Source: Burkholderia cenocepacia (GTDB lineage: Bacteria; Pseudomonadota; Gammaproteobacteria; Burkholderiales; Burkholderiaceae). From it: a stretch of DNA of 64,000 nt. A model generated the notes under the pieces. That model ran no database searches and was not told the origin of the DNA. It saw only the letters and a list, made by a program, of their open reading frames with translations. Positions 16,983-25,037 of this stretch are shown one piece after another; the stretch's first letter is position 1, and each line of letters begins with the position of its first letter. Position numbers and translations under genes: made by a program. The stretch covers positions 124,001-188,000 of the forward strand of contig NZ_UAQZ01000018.1 in NCBI RefSeq assembly GCF_900446215.1, written 5' to 3'.

Positions 16983-18086
16983 CTACAGTCCCAATCGATC
17001 CGGACGAACGATAACCGGCCCGACGAAAATCACCTTGCGTAGCGACGAATTCGGACCGTGAGGCTGCATCTTGAAATGCGGTCGCCGCCAATGACCGCGC
17101 TTCTCATGGTGCGGCGCCCCAGAGTCCGCTTCTGCATGAACGCCGTGCTCCCAGTCCAATACCGCCGGCCCGACGATATGCCGATCGTACAGGTGTTCGA
17201 TCTGGGCGAGCCGCTCTTTGCGCTTGCGCTGCCCCAATCCGCTGAAATCGCGCGGCGCACTGCTATACGCTCGATCGGCGACGACCTGCGCGTCGGGAAT
17301 TTTAAGATACAGAAGCATTTTGATCGCGTAATCCGACACCAGTCGCCAATGCTCGCGATCTGCTTCAAGTTCCGCATTTGGCTCGGCAACGGACACATCC
17401 TGTTGAAGGATTTGCTGAATCGTCTTGTGGCGATCCGCCAATGGATAGTCCACGAACTTGATGCGGATATGGTCGTTGCCGAACTCCTGCCACGATACCA
17501 ACGACAGCCGCTCGTCCGGCACTGCGGAATCTCGGCCGTGACGATGAAACAGTGCAATCGCGCGAATACCCTGCTTGTAGCCTTGCCACTCGGGATTGGG
17601 AATGATGCACATCGCCGCAGCGGGTAGTTCGATCATGCCGATCGGCACGTCGTCTGCGATGTACGCGCCGTCGAGCAATCGATGCAGCGCGGCGGTGGGC
17701 TCGTACATCGCGCCGTCGCTCGCGAAGTAGATTTGCCACACCAGGCTGCGGTGCGCAAGCTGCGCCGACTCCTCGTTCAAGCCGAGCGGAAGCGAGTGAG
17801 CCCACCCCTTCAGAAAACGCGGAAACTCCTTGTACAGCACCGCAAGCGGAAACCTGCGCATGCCATCCAAAAAATCCGCATCGCCCGTCTTGTGCCCTTC
17901 CTGCATGACGCGCTTCCACGCCTCGATCGCACCGGTGGCCCGGTAGCGCACCGGCGGCGGTAGACGCGCGTAGAGCGGATCGTCGGCCTCTATCGTTTTT
18001 TGGATTGCCCCTTGCAACAGCGCGGCGACAATCGCGCGGGGATCAAAGTAGGTGTAGCGGTTGGCAGGTTCCACTTCGAGCTTCAT
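16983..18086 (-). CDS. AcrVA2-like protein of mobile elements
   Basis: The protein has 367 residues, starting at ATG 18086 (MKLEVEPANRYTYFDPRAIV). Three regions recall the AcrVA2 anti-CRISPR superfamily in the same order: VPIGMIELPAAAMCIIPNPE, then a hydrophobic LVSDYAIKMLLYLKIPDAQ, and finally the basic C-terminus HHEKRGHWRRPHFKMQPHG. AcrVA2 itself ends with a very similar RRGHW block. AcrVA2 is known to lower Cas12a levels; distant relatives are widespread on plasmids and their role is open. The similarity was recognised by eye and needs a profile search. The gene borders the plasmid/ICE-type block on its right. Confidence 0.5.
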   Translation of the reverse strand: MKLEVEPANRYTYFDPRAIVAALLQGAIQKTIEADDPLYARLPPPVRYRATGAIEAWKRVMQEGHKTGDADFLDGMRRFPLAVLYKEFPRFLKGWAHSLPLGLNEESAQLAHRSLVWQIYFASDGAMYEPTAALHRLLDGAYIADDVPIGMIELPAAAMCIIPNPEWQGYKQGIRAIALFHRHGRDSAVPDERLSLVSWQEFGNDHIRIKFVDYPLADRHKTIQQILQQDVSVAEPNAELEADREHWRLVSDYAIKMLLYLKIPDAQVVADRAYSSAPRDFSGLGQRKRKERLAQIEHLYDRHIVGPAVLDWEHGVHAEADSGAPHHEKRGHWRRPHFKMQPHGPNSSLRKVIFVGPVIVRPDRLGL

Positions 18087-18331
18087 CCGAATTCCCAAAC
18101 ACAGCAAACCATTCGTCAGACGTCATCCCGAACCCGCATATTAGGCCGACTCTACGACACCGGGCAACGCTGGCTCCTGTACACGGCCGCGCCCGATGTC
18201 CGTGGCGATCGAGAAGGCATCGACCGATGCATTCAAAAATCTTTCAGTCACATATCACCTTCCAGAGCACGGTCAGCTAAGGCCGCTCCGCCAGGGCATT
18301 CCCGCCCTGGCGCACTTCGCTCGGAGGTTTC

Positions 18332-19096
18332 ATGTCTTCCCCCTATGCATTTGCCGCCATCATGGCGGCATTTCTCTCACTGGGTATCGCGGTCGCCTTC
18401 TTCATCTGGCGCCGCAGATACCGCGTTACGCCACCCAGTGTCCCACCGGCCGGCGCAGCAGCGCCGGTTCTCTCCGCGCCGCCGGTACGCTATCCGTTCG
18501 ATGACGAATGGGAAGCGCACGCGCCCTATCCCGATCATGCGCTGCACGCCATCCGGCCGGAGGGGGCCGCGTCTCGACATGCGCCCTCGTTCGACACACG
18601 GACTCGCCCGCGCGAGTCATTCGAGTTCGATGACGTCGAGCCGTTCGACCTGGACGAATCCCCACCCTTTCGTCGCGCCGACCGACACACGCCGCACGAT
18701 CCCGATTGCTTTTCGTTTGCGCCGGACACCGCACCCGATTTACATACGCCGACGTCGGACGAGAGTGCGCCGCACTGCCCACACTGCCGTTCACCGCGCG
18801 TCGAAACGCTCAACGTCGCGCGCAAGGCGGGCGGCACGATTGGCAGCGTCGCCGGCGCCACCGGCGGCATGGCGATGGCGCTGTCTGGAGCCGAAGCCGG
18901 TGCGGCGGTCGGCGCGATTGGCGGACCGATCGGCTCAGTGTTCGGTGGATTGGCCGGCGCGGTAATCGCCGGCCTGCTCGGCAGTGCCGCTGGCTGCGCG
19001 GCCGGCTCCGCCGTCGGTTCTGCCATCGATGACGCCGTTCTCGACAACTACCGGTGCCGATCATGCGGACACGCCTTCGGCACACAACACGGCTGA
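18332..19096 (+). CDS. Membrane-anchored zinc-ribbon / glycine-zipper protein
   Basis: The 254-residue protein has an N-terminal membrane anchor (FAAIMAAFLSLGIAVAFFIW) and a long acidic, Pro/His-rich low-complexity region. Half of a zinc ribbon (CPHCRSPRVETL) follows, then a glycine-zipper pair of membrane-compatible helices (GGTIGSVAGATGGMAMALSG, GSVFGGLAGAVIAGLLGSAA), and the second half of the zinc ribbon (YRCRSCGHAFG). The zinc ribbon is thus split by the glycine zipper. It is the first gene of a same-direction block with DUF932, YqaJ and DUF4942 genes common on plasmids and ICEs. Function unknown. Confidence 0.65.
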   Translation: MSSPYAFAAIMAAFLSLGIAVAFFIWRRRYRVTPPSVPPAGAAAPVLSAPPVRYPFDDEWEAHAPYPDHALHAIRPEGAASRHAPSFDTRTRPRESFEFDDVEPFDLDESPPFRRADRHTPHDPDCFSFAPDTAPDLHTPTSDESAPHCPHCRSPRVETLNVARKAGGTIGSVAGATGGMAMALSGAEAGAAVGAIGGPIGSVFGGLAGAVIAGLLGSAAGCAAGSAVGSAIDDAVLDNYRCRSCGHAFGTQHG

Positions 19097-19163
19097 TCGT
19101 TGCGCTCGCCGCCTTCGTCGCGACGCTGCGCGTCGTCCGATCGTCATTCCTTCAATCCGACCT

Positions 19164-19181
19164 GCCCGGCGTGTGCCGGGC
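19164..19181 (+). terminator. GC-rich hairpin before the DUF932 gene
   Basis: GCCCGGC and GCCGGGC are separated by four bases, with a T-run ten bases further on. It lies 33 bases upstream of the DUF932 start, so it may act as an attenuator or intercistronic hairpin instead of a full terminator. Confidence 0.45.
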
Positions 19182-19213
19182 GTTATGCCTTCTTTTTCGA
19201 ACAGGAGTCTTCA

Positions 19214-20182
19214 ATGCATCTCGTCCAAACCATGGCCTACGTCGGTGCCGAACCCTGGCACGGTCTTGGCAACAAGCTCGCCCCCAGACAACCGCTCGAA
19301 GTCTGGGCGCGCGCCGCCGGCATGGACTGGCGAATCGAAGAAGCCGAAGTGCGCTTCGTCGCCGCCGGCGAACGCAATCTCGGCTCGATCCACGCGTTTC
19401 CCGAACAGAAAGTGCTGTACCGCTCGGACAACAAGGCGCCGTTGTCCGTCGTCTCCGCGCGCTATCAGGTCGTGCAACCCGAAGAGATTTTGGAGTTTTA
19501 TCGAGACCTCACGGAGATCGGCGGTTTCCAGCTCGAGACGGCCGGCGTGTTGAAGGAAGGCCGCAAGCTCTGGGCGCTGGCACGCACGGGGCAGTCGGGC
19601 ACCCTCAAGGGCAAGGATCAGGTCAATGGCTACCTGCTGTTGGCCACGGCCTGCGACGGGACGTTGGCCACTACCGCGCAATTCACGTCGGTGCGCGTCG
19701 TCTGCAACAATACCTTGCAGATCGCACTGGGCAACAGCGCTGGCGCAATCAAAGTCTCGCACCGCTCGCAGTTCGACGCGGCGGCTGTCAAACGCCAGCT
19801 CGGCATCGCCGTCTCCACGTGGGACGCGTTCATGGTCCGAGCCAAGGCGTTGTCCGAACGCAAGGTGACCGACTCGGCGGCCGATGCATTCCTGCGGCGC
19901 GTCTTGACCTACTCGACGACCAATCTTCCCGATCGTGAAGCAGTGGCTGTCAACGAGCGCGCGATCAAGGCGGTCGGCCAGCTCTATGCCGGACATGGAA
20001 AAGGCTCGGATTTGGCTTCGGCGTCGGGTACGGCGTGGGGCCTTCTGAACGCAGTCACGGAGTATGTCGATCACCATCGCCGCGCACGCACTGACGATCA
20101 CCGCCTCGACGCCGCCTGGTTCGGCGCAGGCGCGACATTGAAGCAGAAAGCCTGGGACGAGGCGATGAAGCTTGTCGCATGA
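19214..20182 (+). CDS. DUF932-family phage/plasmid-like protein
   Basis: The protein has 322 residues. The ATG at 19214 follows AGGAG and gives MHLVQTMAYVGAEPWHGLGN, the standard DUF932 opening (W.GLG). Further family landmarks are NKAPLSVVSARYQVVQPEEI, GYLLLATACDGTLATTAQF and RVVCNNTLQIAL. The family (also TIGR03299) is common on plasmids, phages and ICEs and is thought to take part in DNA maintenance, but no activity is proven. It overlaps the next small gene by four bases (ATGA). Confidence 0.88.
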   Translation: MHLVQTMAYVGAEPWHGLGNKLAPRQPLEVWARAAGMDWRIEEAEVRFVAAGERNLGSIHAFPEQKVLYRSDNKAPLSVVSARYQVVQPEEILEFYRDLTEIGGFQLETAGVLKEGRKLWALARTGQSGTLKGKDQVNGYLLLATACDGTLATTAQFTSVRVVCNNTLQIALGNSAGAIKVSHRSQFDAAAVKRQLGIAVSTWDAFMVRAKALSERKVTDSAADAFLRRVLTYSTTNLPDREAVAVNERAIKAVGQLYAGHGKGSDLASASGTAWGLLNAVTEYVDHHRRARTDDHRLDAAWFGAGATLKQKAWDEAMKLVA

Positions 20183-20379
20183 CGAAGCCCATACCCCCCC
20201 TTGCCGTCGACATGCGCATTCAGATTCCGCGCGGAGCAGGGCTACGATTCGGCGGCCGTTACGCCACGATCCTGCAAATCAAACCTCAGGGTACGACTGT
20301 CCATCTCGGAAACGGCAAGCTCGTGACGTTCGCGCACGACGCATTGCAGGACGCCTTTCGCCGTATCGGTTCCGGATAG
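20179..20379 (+). CDS. Small hypothetical protein translationally coupled to DUF932
   Basis: The 66-residue basic protein (MTKPIPPLAVDMRIQIPRGA..) has a predicted small beta-barrel-like pattern (GGRYATILQIKPQGTTVHLG NGKLVTF). It overlaps the DUF932 stop by ATGA and is followed by a hairpin with a T-run. The tight coupling suggests a real gene; no family is recognised. Confidence 0.6.
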   Translation: MTKPIPPLAVDMRIQIPRGAGLRFGGRYATILQIKPQGTTVHLGNGKLVTFAHDALQDAFRRIGSG

Positions 20380-20401
20380 CCCACCCATCCCGTCACCTCT
20401 C

Positions 20402-20433
20402 GCCCGGCCAGATTTGCTCTGCCGGGCTTTTTT
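20402..20433 (+). terminator. Rho-independent terminator / attenuator
   Basis: GCCCGGC (20402-20408) pairs with GCCGGGC (20421-20427), followed by six T residues. It lies between the small coupled gene and the YqaJ-type nuclease gene, only 17 bases before the latter's ATG. Confidence 0.65.
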
Positions 20434-20449
20434 GTTTTCGGAGCAAACC

Positions 20450-21445
20450 ATGACGACACCTCACCCTGAACCACCCCGTGCACGTAAGCCCGCACTGAAG
20501 CTCGTCAAGACGCAAGAACTGAGTCGCGACGACTGGCTCGCCGTGCGCCGAACCGGCATCGGCGGATCGGATGCCGCTGCTGCGGTCGGCCTGAACCCCT
20601 ACATGAGCGCGTTGGAATTGTGGCTCGACAAGACTGGCCGTGCGGACGGCCTGCCCCGCCCCGATCCAGACGATACGACGTCGCCCACGTACTGGGGCAC
20701 GCTGCTCGAACCCATCGTCGCCGCCTCGTACACGAAACAGACCGGCAACCGGGTTCGACGCGTGAACGCCGTGCTGCGGCATCCCTCGATCCCGTTCATG
20801 TTGGCGAACATTGATCGCGAGATCGTCGGCGTTCCGGACGTACAGATTCTGGAATGTAAAACGGCCGGCGAGTTCGGTGCGCGGCTCTGGCGAGAAGGCG
20901 TGCCCGAGTACGTGCAGATCCAGGTGCAGCACCAGTTGGCCGTGACCGGCAAGACAGCGGCGCACGTCGCCGTGCTGCTCTGTGGTCAGGCGCTCGAAGT
21001 GCATCGGATCGAACGCGACGATGCGCTGATCGGGCGCCTGGTCGAACTCGAAGCACGCTTCTGGCGGTTCGTGGAAACCGATACGCCTCCGCCGGCTGAC
21101 GGGTCGGAGTCGGCCGACCGTGCGCTGCGACACCTGTATCCCGGCAACGGCGGCATTGTGGATTTTACGGACGATCCGCGCCTGTCGGCCGTGTTCGCTG
21201 ATCTGGTTGCCGTACGTGCCGAGATCGAGACGCGCCAACAGCTCGAAGCGCAGTTCAAGCAGACGATCCAGCAGGCGATGGGTGACGCAAACCGGGCCGT
21301 ATTCCAGACCGGCGCCGTGTCGTTCAAGCGCAGCAAGGATTCGTCTGGCGTCGATCTGGCTCGTCTGCTGGCCGACCACCCCGAGTTCGAAACGCAGTAC
21401 GCCATCTCCAAGCCGGGTTCCCGGCGTTTTCTCGTTTCCACCTGA
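20450..21445 (+). CDS. YqaJ-family viral recombinase / exonuclease
   Basis: The protein has 331 residues. It has the RecB-like nuclease core of YqaJ (lambda exonuclease superfamily): RRTGIGGSDAAAAVGLNPYM near the N-terminus, then WGTLLEPIVAASYTKQTGNR, DREIVGVPDVQILECKTAGE (the D..ECK catalytic motif) and EYVQIQVQHQLAVTGKTAAH (Q..HQL motif). The C-terminal part is a helical region (LVAVRAEIETRQQLEAQFKQ). Such nucleases resect double-strand ends for single-strand annealing recombination in phages and ICEs. The start is ATG 20450. Confidence 0.88.
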   Translation: MTTPHPEPPRARKPALKLVKTQELSRDDWLAVRRTGIGGSDAAAAVGLNPYMSALELWLDKTGRADGLPRPDPDDTTSPTYWGTLLEPIVAASYTKQTGNRVRRVNAVLRHPSIPFMLANIDREIVGVPDVQILECKTAGEFGARLWREGVPEYVQIQVQHQLAVTGKTAAHVAVLLCGQALEVHRIERDDALIGRLVELEARFWRFVETDTPPPADGSESADRALRHLYPGNGGIVDFTDDPRLSAVFADLVAVRAEIETRQQLEAQFKQTIQQAMGDANRAVFQTGAVSFKRSKDSSGVDLARLLADHPEFETQYAISKPGSRRFLVST

Positions 21446-21456
21446 TTCCAATCCCC

Positions 21457-21672
21457 ATGACCAACCTCGAATGTCTCACGGACATCATGACGTTCTCGCG
21501 ATACGGCGCGCTCGCACAGGCGTTCGTGATGGATGCGCTCAGCCAGTACGCGGAGCGCGTTGCGACAACACCACCCGATCAGTTGCAAGTCAACCCAATG
21601 GTCAGTGCTCGTGCCTGGCAGGGCGTCGCCTTGGAAATCCACGCCAAGCTCGAAGCGCATTTTTCCCGATAG
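21457..21672 (+). CDS. Small hypothetical protein
   Basis: The 71-residue, mostly helical protein (MTNLECLTDIMTFSRYGALA ... QAFVMDALSQYAERVA) lies 11 bases after the YqaJ gene and 51 bases before the Gp3-like gene, in the same direction. No named family is recognised, but proteins of this size and opening (MTxLECLxxIMTFSxxGALxQ) are typical partners in ICE-type recombination blocks. Confidence 0.6.
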   Translation: MTNLECLTDIMTFSRYGALAQAFVMDALSQYAERVATTPPDQLQVNPMVSARAWQGVALEIHAKLEAHFSR

Positions 21673-21723
21673 TCCGCATCGCTCGCAGTTCTCTTCCCCC
21701 CAATTTCTATTTTGAGGACCACC

Positions 21724-22638
21724 ATGCTCAAAGGTCTCGCCATCACGCCGCCCGTTGTCGGGCGAATCTCCATCGGCCGCATTGTCGAGAAGAATGGCAA
21801 GCGCGTTCCCGAAAAGGATGACCAGTTCACCCTCACCACCCAGGTGCAACAGCGCGGTGAGTGGATGCTCCACCCATTGAACGAAACGCTGCGCAAGGCA
21901 ACGGCCGGCAAGCTGCGCGCGATTCCCGTGCGTGTGCTGTTCAGTGATCCGGACTTGAACCTGCGCGCCGAATATTCCCTGTTCGATCGCGATACCGGCC
22001 GCCCCGTGTGCGTCGGCAACGGCGAACAGTGCCGACGTGTGACAGATGCCGGTATCGAAACCCTCCCCTGCCCGTCTCCGGATGGCTGCACATTCGGTCG
22101 TCAAGGCAATTGCAAGCCTTACGGGCGCTTGAACGTAATCGTCGGTGATGACGATGAGATGGGTTCGTTCATCTTCCGCACTACGTCCTATAACTCGATT
22201 CGTACGCTGGCTGCACGGCTGCACTACTTTCGTGCCGTATCGGGCAACCTGCTCGCCTGCTTGCCGCTGGAGTTGAAGCTGCGCGGCAAGTCGACCACGC
22301 AGAGCTACCGGTCGGCGATCTACTACGTTGACCTCGGCGTGCGTTCGGGCAATACGCTCGAACAGGCGCTGATCGAGGCGAAGGAACTGGATGCGCGCCG
22401 CCGCGCCACCGGCTTCGATCAGGCCGCGCTCGATGCCGCTGCGCGTGCAGGGTTCGCCAACGGCGCGTTCGAGGACAGTCCGGATGAAACGGCGGCTGTC
22501 GCGGAAGAGTTCTATCCAGGTACGACCAACCCCGATACCGGGGACGGTCGCACCGACGAGACGACCGGAACGCCGACGTCGACCCTGCGCGACAAGCTCG
22601 AACGCAAGGCCGTGCTGCTCGGCGGCAAGGCAGCATGA
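21724..22638 (+). CDS. Gp3-like zinc-binding protein (recombination directionality factor-like)
   Basis: The protein has 304 residues. The ATG at 21724 is preceded by GAGG. A cysteine cluster at about residues 100-140 (CVGNGEQCRRVTDAGIETLP, CPSPDGCTFGRQGNCKPYGR) is the zinc site of the family often annotated as hydrolase/metal-binding or recombination directionality factor-like. The sequence then runs LNVIVGDDDEMGSFIFRTTS and LPLELKLRGKSTTQSYRSAI. In known systems, related proteins switch a serine integrase toward excision, but membership here is only suggested. Its neighbours include YqaJ, DUF932 and DUF4942, all frequent on ICEs and plasmids. It overlaps the next gene by four bases. Confidence 0.65.
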   Translation: MLKGLAITPPVVGRISIGRIVEKNGKRVPEKDDQFTLTTQVQQRGEWMLHPLNETLRKATAGKLRAIPVRVLFSDPDLNLRAEYSLFDRDTGRPVCVGNGEQCRRVTDAGIETLPCPSPDGCTFGRQGNCKPYGRLNVIVGDDDEMGSFIFRTTSYNSIRTLAARLHYFRAVSGNLLACLPLELKLRGKSTTQSYRSAIYYVDLGVRSGNTLEQALIEAKELDARRRATGFDQAALDAAARAGFANGAFEDSPDETAAVAEEFYPGTTNPDTGDGRTDETTGTPTSTLRDKLERKAVLLGGKAA

Positions 22639-23762
22639 GCGCGCGTCGCTGGGCGTTCGTCCTGGCGGTCGCCGCAACCACCACGGCGCTCTGTCTGTCG
22701 GTACTCGCCGGTTGGCAGCGCGGCGGCACATTACCGGAACGGCTCATCTGGATCGCCATCGGCATGGTGCTCGTCACGAGCGCGCACCTGTTGCCGGCGC
22801 TGATCCGCGAGATGCCGATCGCTATTCGAGGTGTAGGTAGCGTGTTATGGGGCGCTTGCCTGCTGGCGGCATGCTTCGGTCACGCAGTGTTCTTCACTTT
22901 AGCCCAGCAGCATGCCGGTGAGCTGCGGGCGGCAACGGTACAGACGATCTCGGTATCGGAGACTACTCGTAGTCTCACGACCGTCATGGCAGAACGCGCG
23001 ACGGTGACGGCGCAACTCGCGGTCGCGCGGGCGCGTAACTGCATCGGAAACTGTACGACGCTCAAATCCCGTCGCGTTACGCTTGCCGCACGACTGGATG
23101 CGCTGAACGCCGAAGCCGATGACGTGAGACGCCAGCGGGCCACAGTGGATCGAGTCACGGCTCAACGTGACACATTACTCGTCGATCCAGTCACGTTACG
23201 ACTCGCCGCGTTAGTCGGGATCACGGCGGGGCGTGTCGACCTGCTGACTGGTCTGACCTTCGCTGCGGTACTCGAAGGCGTCGCATGCCTGTTGTGGACC
23301 GTCGCGCTTCGATCACCGCGACGGACGCCGCTACCGGTCGTGACTGGCGTTGCGTCGACAGCAGTCACAGTGACGTCCTCCGTGACTCAGCCAGTCGTCA
23401 TGCCAGTCACGGACGCGCCAAACGTGACTGAACCCGTAGTCACGACAGTCACGGATGCGGTCGGCATGACTCGGCCTGTAGTCATGTCAGTCGCGGCCAG
23501 TCACGACGACCAGACCGTTAGTCGCAATTCCGTAACACCGAGTCACGATCATACGACCGACAGTCATGCGCCGCGCGACGATCCGATTACCCCGTTATCG
23601 GCCGTATCTCCCATCGACGACCACCTGTCGCAGCTTGTTCGAGATGTTACAGCGGGTCTCGTCCGTCCGACCGTTGCCGACATTCGCCGCCACCTGGGTT
23701 GCTCTCAGGCACGGGCAGCCGAGCTACGCCGCCAGTTTGCCGACCTTAACATAACGGCATAA
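22635..23762 (+). CDS. Membrane protein with coiled coil and C-terminal HTH-like region
   Basis: The 375-residue protein has three N-terminal membrane helices (FVLAVAATTTALCLSVLAGW, LIWIAIGMVLVTSAHLLPAL, GSVLWGACLLAACFGHAVFF) and a periplasmic or cytoplasmic coiled coil (ERATVTAQLAVARARNCIGN.. LDALNAEADDVRRQRATVDR). A further helix (LTGLTFAAVLEGVACLLWTV) and a Val/Thr-rich linker follow. The C-terminal segment TVADIRRHLGCSQARAAELR is helix-turn-helix-like. The gene is unusually dense in GTCAC/GTGAC pentamers. It ends just before a strong terminator hairpin. The topology recalls membrane-bound transcription or entry-exclusion proteins, but no family is recognised. Confidence 0.55.
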   Translation: MSARRWAFVLAVAATTTALCLSVLAGWQRGGTLPERLIWIAIGMVLVTSAHLLPALIREMPIAIRGVGSVLWGACLLAACFGHAVFFTLAQQHAGELRAATVQTISVSETTRSLTTVMAERATVTAQLAVARARNCIGNCTTLKSRRVTLAARLDALNAEADDVRRQRATVDRVTAQRDTLLVDPVTLRLAALVGITAGRVDLLTGLTFAAVLEGVACLLWTVALRSPRRTPLPVVTGVASTAVTVTSSVTQPVVMPVTDAPNVTEPVVTTVTDAVGMTRPVVMSVAASHDDQTVSRNSVTPSHDHTTDSHAPRDDPITPLSAVSPIDDHLSQLVRDVTAGLVRPTVADIRRHLGCSQARAAELRRQFADLNITA

Positions 23763-23765
23763 ACA

Positions 23766-23789
23766 GCCGGGCCACGTGCCCGGCTTTTT
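23766..23789 (+). terminator. Rho-independent terminator
   Basis: GCCGGGC (23766-23772) and GCCCGGC (23778-23784) form a seven-pair stem with a five-base loop, followed directly by TTTTT. It closes the DUF932-to-membrane-protein unit. Confidence 0.8.
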
Positions 23790-23827
23790 CTTGTCGTCCT
23801 TTTTCCACTTCCACATCGACATGAAAA

Positions 23828-24634
23828 ATGGACCAACACAATCTCGTTCCCAGCGTCAGTATCGCCAACCTCGCCAACCAGCGCGTCGCCGTTGTCGAAC
23901 GCGTGCGCGCCGCGCTCGACCTGCTCGGCGAAGCTCAGCAACTCGCCAAGGCTGCACATCTCGGCTTTCCTCGGCTCGTGCTAGATGAAAGCTACGGCTG
24001 TCGCGGTCGACCCAGCATCACTGGAGAGTATGCGAAGCGCGACGAAGCCGAAGCCGCTATGGTGCGCATCGTCGACGTACGCGGTTGGGACTACCTGCTG
24101 TCAGAGTCGGGCCTGCGCACCTTCATGGATGCCAAGGCTCGTGATCAGTGGAGCAACCAGATCGCCGAAGGCGACGTGCCCGAACTAACTGCCGCCAACA
24201 TCGAAGCGACCTTCGCCCAGCTCTATGGCGCGCGCGGCGACATGTTCGAGCGCGGCGTGCTCCAGTGCTTCCAGCGGCTGTCGTGGGACTACAAGAGCAA
24301 TCAACCCTTCAAGTTCGGCCAACGCATCATCGTTCGGTATCTCCTCTCGCAAGGTAGCTCGAACTATCACGTCACGAATGAACTGGACGATCTGATGCGG
24401 GTGTTCAGTGTGCTCGATGGCAAGCCGGAGCCGGATCATCGGCATGGCATGTCGACACTCATTTCGGACGCACAACGTCAACGGAAGACAGAAGCCGAGC
24501 ACGGCTATTTCCACCTGCGCTGGTTCAAGAACGGCAACGGCCACCTGACGTTCAAACGCGCTGATCTGGTCGACAGAATGAACCTGATTCTCGCGAAGCA
24601 CTATCCGAACGCCCTCGCGTCCGAAGCCCGGTAG
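23828..24634 (+). CDS. DUF4942-domain protein
   Basis: The 268-residue protein begins MDQHNLVPSVSIANLANQRV. It contains the DUF4942 core (GWDYLLSESGLRTFMDAKAR, QLYGARGDMFERGVLQCFQR, LSWDYKSNQPFKFGQRIIV) and C-terminal YFHLRWFKNGNGHLTFKRAD. The family occurs on plasmids, phages and ICEs, sometimes fused to methyltransferases, and its function is not established. It stands alone between the terminator at 23.77 kb and the next two genes. Confidence 0.85.
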   Translation: MDQHNLVPSVSIANLANQRVAVVERVRAALDLLGEAQQLAKAAHLGFPRLVLDESYGCRGRPSITGEYAKRDEAEAAMVRIVDVRGWDYLLSESGLRTFMDAKARDQWSNQIAEGDVPELTAANIEATFAQLYGARGDMFERGVLQCFQRLSWDYKSNQPFKFGQRIIVRYLLSQGSSNYHVTNELDDLMRVFSVLDGKPEPDHRHGMSTLISDAQRQRKTEAEHGYFHLRWFKNGNGHLTFKRADLVDRMNLILAKHYPNALASEAR

Positions 24635-24736
24635 TTCCGGGACGCGTCCTGCGTCTCGTCTTTCCCTTATCCATTCAGCGAATTCGGTATCCGGCTTATC
24701 CGGAGGCTCGTGTTCGTCCATCACCTGGAGAATTTC

Positions 24737-25036
24737 GTGAATTTGCCATCCACCGTTCACGCCGGACCGCGCTTCAAGCTCGGCCGGATCTTCGCCACGC
24801 CCGCCGCGCTGGAAGCCATCGCCGACGCGCACGTGTCGATCATCGACCTGTTGATCCGCCATGTACGCGGCGACTGGGGCGACCTCTCCGAATCCGACCG
24901 CCAGCAGAACGAGTTGTCGATTGATGCAGGGCTGCGTCTGCTGTCCAGCTACGTTTTGCCCGGCGGTCAAACCGTCTGGGTCATCACCGAATGGGATCGG
25001 TCCTCAACCACGTTCCTGTTGCCGGGAGATTATTGA
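24737..25036 (+). CDS. Small plasmid/ICE-type hypothetical protein
   Basis: The 99-residue protein starts from a GTG at 24737 that is preceded by GGAG at a six-base distance; the frame is open upstream but has no ribosome-binding site. The sequence (FKLGRIFATPAALEAIADAH, WGDLSESDRQQNELSIDAGL, GQTVWVITEWDRSSTTFLLP) matches a common ICE and plasmid family sometimes mislabelled a type I restriction subunit. The pattern W.IIT..DR..TT.LLP is typical. Function unknown. Confidence 0.75.
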   Translation: MNLPSTVHAGPRFKLGRIFATPAALEAIADAHVSIIDLLIRHVRGDWGDLSESDRQQNELSIDAGLRLLSSYVLPGGQTVWVITEWDRSSTTFLLPGDY

Positions 25037-25037
25037 C

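Noticed and set aside
22975..23560. CRISPR-like array
   Set aside because: The repeated pentamers are far too short and irregularly spaced, and they lie in a long coding frame.
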